A stretch of 64,000 nucleotides of DNA from NCBI GenBank assembly GCA_963969365.1, contig OZ017757.1:2418001-2482000 (forward strand), read 5' to 3'. Within the stretch, counting starts at the first letter, position 1. Each line of letters begins with the position of its first letter. Below the pieces are notes generated by a model. It saw only the letters and a program-made list of their open reading frames with translations. It was not told the origin of the DNA and ran no database searches. The DNA is from Asterochloris sp. CNOR1. Its lineage: Eukaryota; Chlorophyta; Trebouxiophyceae; Trebouxiales; Trebouxiaceae. Positions 11,267 to 23,200 of this stretch are shown here, in pieces. The position numbers and the translations under genes were made by a program.

Positions 11267-14200
11267 ATTAGGCAGAGCCAGCAGCAAGGGCCCGCAGGCT
11301 GATGCTCCATCGTTCAGGAAGCCATCTGTGGTGCCCATGCTGCAGGCCATACAGAACCAAATGGAGAACCAAATGGAGGGGCCAGCAGGCTGGGAAGCTC
11401 ATGGGATTGATGTTGTCGATCACATAGACATGGACGATGAGTATGCTCGTAGAAATGAAAAGCTGAAGCGGCAGCGGGACTTCAGCATCACAGAGCCAGA
11501 GAAGAAGCGGCAGCAGGTGGGCATCGCGAGCTGGCCAATGCCAGCTCAAGGCAACAGCAACCTGTTGGCATTAGCCTGGCTCGACGCGCAGCTGGTGGGA
11601 ACTGCGCACTGTACCAGACAGAGCAGGTTGTGCCATGCTGAGGCAGCATCAGGTGGCATGGTGACCTGCACCGGGTGAGAGGTGGGGAAGCGTCTTCCCC
11701 AGCAAGCGGCACTAGTTGTGGTGCATGACCTGTGCTGGGATGCCTGCAAGCACAATGAAGCAACACAGCGAGCCGTCCCAAGGTGACTGTGCTGTCTTTG
11801 TTAATTTTACCTGGAGCCAGTTGATCTACAGCCAGGGCGCAAGCAGGTTGCAGGGGTTGACTAAGCACTTCAACCCAAAGAGCTTCAGTCCAGTACTGTG
11901 TTGAGGTGTCAAGACATTGCTGCCGGAGGCAAGCGCCCCTGGTGCAGCCTCTTCCAATCATCATCTGTCTTTGCAGGCTGGCAGGGCAAACTTCAACATG
12001 GTCGGCAAGAATGGAGAGGGGCGTGGGGCCGCTGCCGTGCAGACAGCACAGAGGCCAAATGGGAGGCGGCCCGGTGAGCAACTCACTCTCCTGGGTGTGC
12101 AGCAGAAGTCCCCACAGCATCGCAGTCATGCAGGCAGCAGGCAATGTCAGTGGCGCCCTGTCATCGGGTAGTTACGGGCTGCCGGTGCAGCTTGAGTGGC
12201 TGGCAAAGCTCTTGTTCCTCCTCATCACAGAAACCTCATGGTGATTACTGGCAAAGTTGTGGCAGGAGGCTGAGGCTCACACAGGTGTCTTGTGCTTTGT
12301 TGCCTACAGAGACTGCTTACCCCCTAAGATGGGCCCTTCCCCTGTACAAAGGCATCAAGCTACTGTAGGTGTGACTGCTCAGGCAGGCAGGACTCATATG
12401 CTGCTGCCAAAGATTCTGCAGAATTGGGCAGCAGACGGATGGGACTTGTGATCCAGAAGACAGCCTCTCCTGCCTCAGCTACAAGGCCAAAGGCTGCTCC
12501 CGCACAGAAGCGGCCACTCACCCTGAACGTAGGCCAGGCCCCAGGCAAGCCCCCTGCCTGCCGCGAGCAGCATTGCATCAACTCAGTTCCCTGTTTGGCT
12601 TCCCTTGCTGACTGCCGCCCTTCTGGGATGTGGTCTGCCTGAGGGCTCTGCATGAGCTCAGCTTCCATGCTGGCCAGCTGTAGGTGCAGCATGATATGCT
12701 GCCCTCTGACTGTCAAATCTTTGGACAACAGCTCGATGTGATCTTCCTTGAGAACCTCCTAGCATTGCATGCACTTAGATTCCACCCCTGCCATACGCAC
12801 GCGCCCTTCTGCAGGGCACAGCTCTGCGTGCTGCACAGTGCGACTGGTACAGGGCTTGGCTGACTTGGCAAATGCTGACAGGAGCCACCCAGGTGTTGCT
12901 GAGCGTTGCAGCTAGGCAGGAATGACCCAATGTTGGCCAGTTTTGCTGCTGTCCTTGAGCCAGATGGTGACGTTTGATGCACACCTGTCACTTTGTCAGA
13001 GCGCTGGCAGTGGCTGAATTGTCTTGCTGCGCTGCGTGCAGTAACTGGCCATACCAGGGGCTCAGAGCCCAGGTGAGATATATCAGTGCTACAGTCTGAG
13101 CTGCACTGAGGCCAGACATGCACTGCTGTGCCGCTGGTACTAAGCATGTTCATCGACATCCCTTGCACTGTCGATTGGCTGCTTGCGTCTCCTGCTGCTG
13201 CCATCTCCATGCCATCGACTGCACTGCTGGCTTTGAGGCTGCCCGCTGATGTTTGCGGGGTGTTGCGGAGGGTGCCATGAGGCCTTGTAGGCAGCTCTGC
13301 CACTCTATTGCACCTGCGGCTGCAGGCAGAGCAGGCCTGCGCCTGTCAAGTCTGGCAGCGCCTACGGCAGCTGTCAGACTGCAAGTCAGGGGGCTGGCAG
13401 CAGCGCCCAGGACGCAGCCACTGGGCAGGGAGTCGTCACCCGCAGGCGTGGTGCAGCTTCTCAGGCGGCCTCACAGCAGCAGGCAAGCTTGGGCAAGGTC
13501 TGGCATACTTAATGGCTGACAGCGGTTGGGGTGCACATCTGCCAGGGTCTGCCTTTGGGGCTTTGTAACCACAGCCCAGATTGCGTGTTGGGTCATGTGG
13601 GGGATGAGGTCAGCCCACAGACTCAACACCAAAAGCAACTGCATTGTTGCAGCAGTGGGGAGTGCCTCTGCCCTGCACTCATCAGTGCCCCATCCTGCCT
13701 GCCCCTGCAAGAGCCTGCTGCCATGCTTGTGACAGTACAGCAGCCCCAGCACAGCTTCATTACCATACCATGCTGCCAGAAATGAGTTGTCAAACGTTGT
13801 GTGCCATCAGAAACATGCCAAGGTGCTCATGCAGGCCTTCAAATGCCTGCAGATGGACACGGAGGCAGCCTGACCCATTCTGTATTGCTGCATAGCATTC
13901 TCTGCCAAGCTGACAGGCACAAGCTTCTCACCTCTGTCTCCCTGCAGGAGTCCATCGACCTGCGGAGCGATGATGAGGCAGCCCTGGCCCCCGCTGCGGC
14001 TCAGGCGACCCAGGCTGCTCCACGCCGCTCAACGAGGCAAAATGCGGGCAACCTGCTGACCAAGTCGAGGTTTGCGGTGAGCTCTGCTGCCCCTCATTGA
14101 TCCTGCCGCCTAGTCCACGTGCAGCCCCATGAGCTTGTGCACGTTGTGTGCGCAGCCCAGTCTGCATGCCAGGGATTGACAGGCCCTGCTGCAGCTGAGG

Positions 14201-17200
14201 CACTCCAGGCTGCCCTGCGCCGCACACTCAGGCGCAAGGAGGGCTCCCTGCAGACCACGTTGGGGTTGCGTGAGTCATTGCTGCATCATACTGCTCCTGC
14301 CAGCCTGAGTTTGGTGCGTCTGCTGCGCATGGAGGGTTGCGCACTCTGAGGTCACAACACTGTCTGCACACCAGGCATCCACATTCCCTGGGGCTGAATC
14401 CTTCTCTCGCCCCGTCATGCAACAGGCCGCAGAGTTTTGCAGGGAAGCTGTGGCAGCCTGGTGAAGGACACTGTGTGTTGTGATGCACATGCAGGCCAGC
14501 CTGAACGTCTGGCATTGAGGTCCTTGGCTGCCCATGTTGGGCCTATCCTCTTGCAGAGCCTCAAGTGGCGCCTGCTTGATGGACTCCATCAGGCCCAGCC
14601 CTGCTTACTCGTTGCCCCCATCCTGCTGATGCCTGAAGACATGCACTCATGTCTAATAAATCACGGAGACAGCAGGCTGAGTTGTCAACCCATGTGTGCC
14701 CTTCTGACTGCTGCAGGGCCTGAAGTGTGTGTACCCCAGGGATGCTGGCCTAGATGCAGTGGAGGTCAATGCCCACGACCTCAGTCGCCTGGACAGGGAC
14801 GAGTTCCTGAATGACACCATCATTGACTTCTGCATCAAGTGAGCACTTCTCTGCCCCTGGATTCGGAGACAACCTGCATGCTGAGCCCTCTTCATGCTCA
14901 TGTCTTGCTTGGGCAGCTTTGTGCTTAGGCCTTGATGTCATGCAATGAGCAATGTCCTTTCCAGCGGCTTTCATCAGCGTCAGGGAGACTGCATCAGTGT
15001 GTAGATCATGCTCGCAACGACGACAAGAATCAACATGAGTCCCTCTGTACCGTTTCAGGCACTGCCGGTTTTGCACTTGGCTTATGCAGCTGCGAGCTTG
15101 GGCAGGCGCTGCATGCTGAATGCCTGGCAGGAAAGGGGATACATGTTATGTAGTGTTGGTGCTGATATTGCACCACATGCATCTGCATGTGTTCATCACA
15201 GTTGCTGTGCCTCGGCTTTGAGGAGTGCTGCCAGTCAAATGAGTCAACCTTTGCAGGCGCATTCAGGTGGAGATGCCTCCCCACCAGCTGCGGCGCTTCC
15301 ACTTCTTCAACACCTTTTTCTTCAAAAAACTGACAGAGAAACCAAGCGAGGCTGCACGGGAGCGGGAGCTGCGGCGCCTGGCGACCAGCCTTGGCGTGGC
15401 GGAGTGTGATGACCCCCTCAGTGACTGCAAGACCTTGGAGGAGAGGCACGCGCGTATGAACTACCAGCGCGTGCGCAAGTGGACCAAGGTGGGCTTCCTT
15501 ACATGTGACTTGAGAGGGTCTGCCAGTGGGTCCAAATTCACATGTGAATCAGATGGCACTCTTGCACATGGTGACCTTCACCTTGACAGCAGCTGGCATG
15601 TTGCCTCTAGAGGGAGGACAAGCATCCGAGCTCCAAATCACCAGGCCCACTCTCGCTTTCTTGCAAGGCAGAATTGCCCACTCTGCACGATCATTGACCC
15701 AACTTCGACTGGGCTGTCAAGTTCTTCACAGGTCCATGACTACCCTGCTCACTTCAGCATCATGTGCCAACAGCTGAGGAGCCAAGTTGAAACTTGACAT
15801 GAACAGAGAAGCCCGCCAAGCAACTTCTCACCAGCCACGTTCCCTCAATGCAAGGACAAAGGCCTCTCCCAATGTTGTGCCCTCGAGCCTGATTGGCCCT
15901 GCAGGCTGTCCTGACTGCACATGACCAGCTGGACCCCCTCAAACATGCAGCATGGAGAACTTCTTTGTAAAGGAGTGCAGCCTGCAGGGTGTGAACATCC
16001 TTGTCCCACCCAGTTCTGTGTCCTACCCTGCAGATATGCTGCTGCAGTGGCCCACAAGGTTGAGGCTTGACTACCCGGACATGTCCTGCAGGGTGTTGAC
16101 ATATTTAGCAAGGACTTCCTGTTCATCCCCATCCACGAGGCCCTGCATTGGAGCCTCGTGATCGTCTGTTATCCAGGCAGGGTGGTGAACGGGAAGCTGA
16201 AAAAGCCCAGCGTGATCCACTTGGACTCCATGGCAGGTGGGTCTGCTGGCTGCTCAATGCTGCATTGCCTTGTGGACAGCATGGCTCATGTGCAGCAATG
16301 GCCGCTCAAGAGGGGTGACTGAGTTCTGTTTGGCTTTGTGCGCACCTCAGTCAGTGCACATGTCGCTTACAGGGCGAAGTGAGCACAACACTGCTCCGTG
16401 CTATGATCTAACTGCCGTTGGATCAGCGCTGATCAAACTTTCAGGCTGGTCTCTGCAGACAGGGCTGCTATCCAACAGGGGGATTGACACATTTCAAGGG
16501 CTTGGGTGCCACTGAACTTACATGTCTTCTGCTTATTTGCAGGTGGCTGCCACCCCTCAGACAAGATCCTGAAGGCGGTGGCTCAGTACCTGGAGCAGGA
16601 GTGGCGGCAGAAGGTGCTGGATGCGGGCAAGGGTGCGGCCTGGGACATGCCTGAAGAGTTCTGCCAGGTCAGTGCTGTGCCTGATTGATTGCACCATCCA
16701 GACTCAGGACAGTGCATGTCCAACAATCGAGGGTGATCTGGCCCACTCTGTGCACAGGCACCTGCACCGTTCAAAGCTTCATTGCTGTTCCTTCGCATGT
16801 TCCACCTTGATGGGCAGCAATCACCTACCTGGAAAATCCAAAACTTACGGTGCAGTGTGGCTCAGGACCTGGTCAAAAACACTGCAGCACCTATAGGGCA
16901 GCAGATGCAGCTGACTGTCAATAGGCCAGCCATTGTTGCAGTTTGCCAGGCTGCCAACCAGCTTATCAATGCCAGCGTAGCCCCCACATGACCTTCTACA
17001 GAAGGATCAGCCTGGGCATAAGCACTGCAATGACTCTGTTTGGCCATATGTGTCAGCAGAAGCCAATGGAGACTGGCTCATTGCGCTGCAGGAGCTTCGC
17101 AAGTTTGGCAAGAGGGACATGACCCACCTCAAGTGAGCCTTGCCTCCTGGCTGGTCCAGGATGTCAGACTGCATGCTGACTGTTGTCGTCCTGCAAACCG

Positions 17201-20200
17201 GTGCTGTGCTTGCTGTGTGCTCAGGCCTCCCAACGGCCGACTGACAGCCCCTACACAGTAGCCCATGTGCCTTCAGTGCCCCTGCAACTGGCCCACAACT
17301 CAGCTGGCTGCTGCCGGGCCAGCACATTGCAAGTGTCCTGATGCTTTCCTACTACCTTCCTGCCTGCAGGGTGCAGGACCTGCCCCATCAGGACAATCAC
17401 TGCGATTGTGGCTTGTTCGTGCTGGCCTACCTTCACTTTTTCACAGCCTACCCGCCCTCTGACGTGGACGGAGACAAGAAGGACCCCAAGGCTGCCATCA
17501 GTGAGTTCGCAACCATGCTTCTTGCAGGCAAGGTCACAGATAGGCTATTGACCAGCATGGGTTGCATATGTGGCAGAAGGCGGCTTAGGGGGCCCTGAAA
17601 GGAGCCACCAACTGATCCCACCCTAGCTCTCCTCTGCGCCTGGACCCTCAGCGGCTCGTTCCTGCTAAGCTGCAGCCGTCAGGTGGCCTGTATGGCTGTC
17701 GTGACATCAGGAGCATGACAAGTTTGCCATTGGCCTGGACCTTGAGCTGGCTATCCCCCGCTGCCTGAATGGCACTTGATGACCAATTTCTGCTTTCCCT
17801 GCATGCTGTCAAGCAGTGCAGCTGTCTCAGCCACCCACCCAACAGTTGGTCGTGCAGATATGCTGCCCACTGGCAGTGTTGCCCTGCAGTCACAGGACCC
17901 TACTAATAAGTCCGCAACTGAGCACTGATGGCCCCCACCGTCATCTGTACCGAATGCCTCAGGGCCTTTTGTTCCTGCTGTCTTGCAGTCCCAGGGCTGG
18001 ACCAGACCATTATGACCAAGGCGTGGTTCCCCCATGCCAACGCCTCAGCCCTGCGCACTAATTTGCGCCTGGCCCTGTTGGATCAGTTTGTGGAGCAGAA
18101 TGAAGGGGGCTTAGGAGAGGAGGGAGAAGACTTGAGTGATTCTCTGCAGAATGCTCTGGTGGAGGCTACAGTAATTCGGAAGGATATTGAAGAGGGCTCT
18201 GAGAAGGAGTGAGTGCTGTTGTGTGGGGTTCACTGGTGCATCCCTGGGTCTGTCGTTGGGGGCAAATCAGGCAAGAACGTGTGTCTACTTCCTGGTCTGC
18301 TGAGGTGCTGCATGACGCACAGCAAGAGGCTGCACAAATTAGGGAAACATCAAGCAGGACCTCAATGTCAAGTCGACCCTGGAGCATGGCCTCAGTGAGG
18401 ATGACAGAGCCCTTAGCTCTGCTGAGGCGCGGCAGGCTGTGCAGGAAGAGGCACAAGCCCCATAGGAAGGCACTTAGCAGGACAGCAAGAATATGTGGGC
18501 ACAGCTTGGGAACTTGAAGTGTGCAATTGACAGCTGAGGGAGTTCATGACGAAGTGCAGTGAGGCATGCTGCCACCATGCAGCAGGGAGGCCAGATAATA
18601 GCTGTGGATGCTTCTGGTGTGGAAAGCTAGCAGGGACTGGCCACCGCAAAGTAGCAGCCCCTGTCATGAGGGGTGGAGCACTGCCTGCTCCAAGCAGGCA
18701 CTGCAGCGTACATGCCCATTGTGCTTGCATGTCCCGGGCCCACCTTGCCAGAACAGCTCCAGATGGTTGCTCTCTGCATGTGAACTTCATGGCAGCAGCC
18801 TGCACACTGTCATGCTCATGACTAAGTGCTGAGCAGCATTCCTTCTTGTTGTGCCCGGCCTACAAATGGCAGCACCCACTTCAACTGCTGTGCCCTGCCC
18901 TCTTGGGTGCAGGTACAAGTATCCTAAGTACTTCCACCAGAAAGAGGTGGAACGCCAGCGGAAAGAGTTGGTGAGTGACCAGCACACTGCGACATCAGCT
19001 CGTCGCGACTCATATGCAGTGCTTGTGAGAAGCCTGCTCTCTGCACAGCATGCGTTGGCGTGCTTTGACTCCCCGCCCTTGAGGCGTACTTTACATGTGG
19101 GTCGGGGGTCAATCTGTTCAGCCCAGGCTGCCTGATCTTTGTCAGCAGCAAGCTTGTGCTTGTATCGAATTCGAACCTGCACGCATGCAAGGAGGTCCCA
19201 CTGATAGGTGGCGAATTCTGTCAGTCAGAGGGTTACCCATCTTTGCAGGATGATTACAAAGCTGCGAATGAGGCAAAGCAGAGGGCAGGCGATGCAGCCC
19301 AACAGCGCGCAGCTGCGCAGGCGTCTCAGGTGAAAACAGCACTGTGACAGGGCATGCAGCACTGGCCAACTCAGGAAGCGCCAGACATGTGTGCATGTCA
19401 GTGGAGGCTGAGAAGGCCACCATGCTGCAGGATGTTGACGTGAAGGATGAGCAGAGCTGCCCCTGAGCACCCCAATCTTCGCGATGCTGCAGAGTGTAGG
19501 CAAAATTGCTGAGAGTAACTGTGAGCTGCCACCCTACAGGGGGATGATGTAGAGATTGTTGTGGATGGCTCCCCTCCTCGAGGTGCTCCTCCTGTCGCTG
19601 GCGCCTCGGCAACCCCTGCTTGCAGCCTGGACGAATCCGATGAGGAGCCCTTGCCGGGGCGGACAAGCACGCTTGGGAAGGGCCAGGCTCAGGTCCTGCA
19701 GTCGCCTGACAGCTCAGCGCTCCAGGCGCAGGCAGACAGCCCCAGGGCAGGGCCGTCCGGCAGGAAGCGCAAGGTCCGTGGGCGTGCATGCATCTGCCTT
19801 GCAGCATTGAGCTCGTACATCCGCCATGTCAGGGGCAGCAGGCGCTGGCATGCAGCTCTGGTGCAGGTCATCCATGCAGGTGAGGGGCAGCCGGGGAAAT
19901 GGCAACTGTGGGGTCAGGCCCAGCAGGTGCTGACAGGCAGCCCTGGCCATCCAGCATGAAGTGCAGGATGTGTAAGGGTGCTCATGCATTTCCTTGTTAC
20001 GTGCAACAGGCGCAGGCAGGCGGCCCAAGAGCAGCTTTATCTAGCTTGCTGGTGTACTTGATCTTCTAGGCCAAAACGCAAGGCAGGATCAGGGCAGATC
20101 ATTTCACATGCTGCCGTGTGGCAAAGCATGCCACCTCACAGCAAAGCACAGCTTGGAGTGCAGGGAGATACTGTGAATGCTCCCCACTACACATGTTGCT

Positions 20201-23200
20201 GGCGGCCCCCACCCACCCCCTTTGTCCTCCATTCCCCTACCTATATCCGGTTCCTGCAGGCTGCTGAGGTCATAGCTGATGTTGATCTGGCTTCCCCTGA
20301 TGCTGGTGACGACCTGAGGGAGCAGGATCCGCCCCTCACACGGCACTTGAACAGTGAACAAAAGATGAAAATCAGGCAGAGGCAGCTGAAGGAGGGGCAC
20401 AGGCCAGGTGTGGCTCTGCAGCCACACACTTCCCTGTGGTCTGATATGTGTGCCTGTGAGGGCATGCAACATTGCAAGCCAGCCTTGCAGCCTGTTAGGA
20501 AGTTGGGCTTTGCCACGCCATGTAAGTGGGTGGGTCCCACTTCCTGTCCAGGCTGCGCTCTTGGGCTGAATCCCCATCACAGATGAGCCTGCACAAGATT
20601 GTTCCTTGCCCCAACTCTGATTCGACCTGGATACTCTGGTGCCACCTTGAGTGGGCACTGCTCTGCTGTATAGCCTGGCATGCCTTGCAAGGCCATTGCA
20701 TCCATGCCATACGGACGCGGCATTGTGCTGTGGAGCACCAAGCCTGCCTGACTGTCTGCTGCAGGCTGGCACCAGAACGCTGCTGCCAAAGCCAACTTGA
20801 CTGAGGCCAGTTCCTGTGGAGGTCTAAGCCTGCCTGACTATCTGCTGCAGGCCAGCATCCAGTCGCTGCTGTTGATGAAGACTTGACTGCAGCCAGCCCC
20901 TCCCGGCTGGATGGCGGCACTCGAGCAGCAGCAGGGCCGGCAGGCAGCCTGCACAGCCCCTCCCCTAGCCACGAGCTGTGCTCCTGGGAGGGGCAACCTG
21001 AGGGTTTCCAGCAGCAGCCTGGGGCAGCAGACCTGGTGCACAGGCTTGGTGGAAGCAGGGAGCCACCTCCAGGAGCCAGCCATGCTGAGCTGGCAGCCCA
21101 CTATGGGGGAGCGCTGTCCTCCGCCAACGAGGCTGCCTCTCAGGCTCAGCAGCAGCTGCACCCCGCTGAGTCAGGTGCTGGCCGGGCTGCTGCTGCAGGG
21201 CCGGGCAGCAGCGGCAGGTGGGCAGACCCATCTCCACCTGGCAGTGCAGTGACTGAGCCAGGTGCCGATGGGAAGGGCACCTGGCAACAGGGCAGGCCGC
21301 CCAACAACTCTCACCTGCAGCAGCTGAGCCATGGCCTGCACCCTGGGCTTCAAGGGGCGTCATCCCTCCCCAAACAGCAGCAGCCTTCCCAGCAGCAGAG
21401 CCAGCCCCCCTCACCCCCCAACAGGGCTGCGCCCCTGGTGGGTGGGCTCCTCAAGGGCAAGCCCGTCTCAGTCAACAGTGGGTGGCACCATACAATGAAG
21501 CAGCCAGACCACATTACAGCCCTTCGCAAAATGCAAGAGAGTCCTTCCTCCCATCACCATCAGGTGGCGGGCAGCCCTCAGCAGGTGAGGGCTTGGCAAG
21601 GCTTGCACTGTCGAACCTGGGTGCGCAGAGGTTGCAGTGCCATGTGCCTGATGCACGACACTGGCGCGATTGCACGACATGCTGTGCTGCCTCTTTGCCC
21701 CTTTTGCAGTACATGATGTGTGGACTCTGGCACATCATTGCATGCTTGTCAGGTTTCTTGTGGAGGTCTTCTGCTGCCTGCTGATGTGGGCTTGCTGTGC
21801 CTGACTGTGCACAGGCGCGGCAGGGGAGAGCAGCTACAGAGCATGGCTCACAATTTGGCATGATTTGCGCACAGGCACCACTGGGCAGGGCTCACTGACT
21901 CCAGCTGTGCTGCAGACAGCCAGCAGCGCTGGGCATGGCTCGGCCTCAGTGCTGCACGTGCGACCTGGCCCCATGCAGCAGCAGCGCACCCAAGCCCCGT
22001 CAGCCTCGCCTCAGCAGAGCCTGAGGACGCTCTCGTCGTGCGGCCGTGCCCCTGCCCCTGCCTCTCTCTTCCCCTCTGCCAGCAGGCAAGGGGCGGGCTT
22101 GCAGCGCCAGCACAAGCGCTGGGGCAGTCCATCCAGCAGCGGCCGTCGGGGCAGCGCATCCACATCGAGCCCAGCCAGCCCCATAAGCAACGGGCGCCGC
22201 AGCGGGCCGCACAACAAGTGGGCTGCAGCCGACACCGTGGTGCTGGCGGATGGGCCTGAGGCCAGCAGCAGTCGGGCTGGCGCCCTGCAGCAGGTGGAGG
22301 CCTGCAGCGCATAGTGGTGCATGAGCAGCTGTGGACCCGGCGCACCTGCAGTCCGTTGTGGACCTCGTGTATCTAGGGAGCTCTCTGCGCCTGCAGTGCA
22401 TTGTCGGGGCACACAGGCGTGTTGAGTGGCAGCAGCAGCAAGGTCAGTGCCCTGCAGCAGCTGGGCCTGCACTTCATAGTGGGGTACAACCATGTTGGGC
22501 AGGTAGGCTGGCGCCCTGCAGCAAGGGGCCTGCGGGTGACACTGTGGTGCTGGATGGTCAGCCTGAGGCCAGCAGCAGCTAGACTGGTGCCCTGCAGCAG
22601 GTGGGGGACCTGCAGTTGTGGGGCCTGCCCAATTTGTATTCCTGCAGCAGCAGCAAGATTGGCACCCTTCAGGTGGAAGGCGTGCATTGTGCACTGTGTG
22701 AATCATGTACGCACAGGCTCCCAGCTGAAGCAGCAGCGCATTGTGTAGCAGGTGGGCGCTCTGGAGCAGGCCACCAGCCAGTGTGTAATGGGGACAGACC
22801 CACATGGAGGTCCCAGCAGCAGCAATGCAGCCTGCAGCAGGTCTAATGTCTGTGGTGATTGGCAGGACATGCTCCTATTGCAGCTGGCTACAGGCTACTC
22901 GGCAGAGAATTGTTGAGGCATTGGCTTGGGCTGGCTGCAGGCCGTCTACAGAGAGGTCAGGCAGGGGGCTTAGCAGCAGACAAGCCAGCAGGATTGAGGC
23001 CGCCTGCTGTCCCCTGCTGCAAAGAGAACTGAAAAGGAGAGCATTGTAGGATGTGCTTGGGCAGGCTGCAGGCCATCTGCGGAGAGACTGAGCCAATCAG
23101 AAGCTGCCTGCTGCATGGTGCTGCAGGCTGAAGGAGGCTGAATGGGGGCCATTGGTGCCAAACAGGCCAGCAAGCCTGTCACTGCCTGCCTGTTGCATGG

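Noticed and set aside
19142-19215. T-loop-like GTTCGAA sequence suggesting a tRNA on the minus strand
   Set aside because: No acceptor stem, D arm or anticodon stem can be folded around it, and the flanking T-stem bases do not pair.
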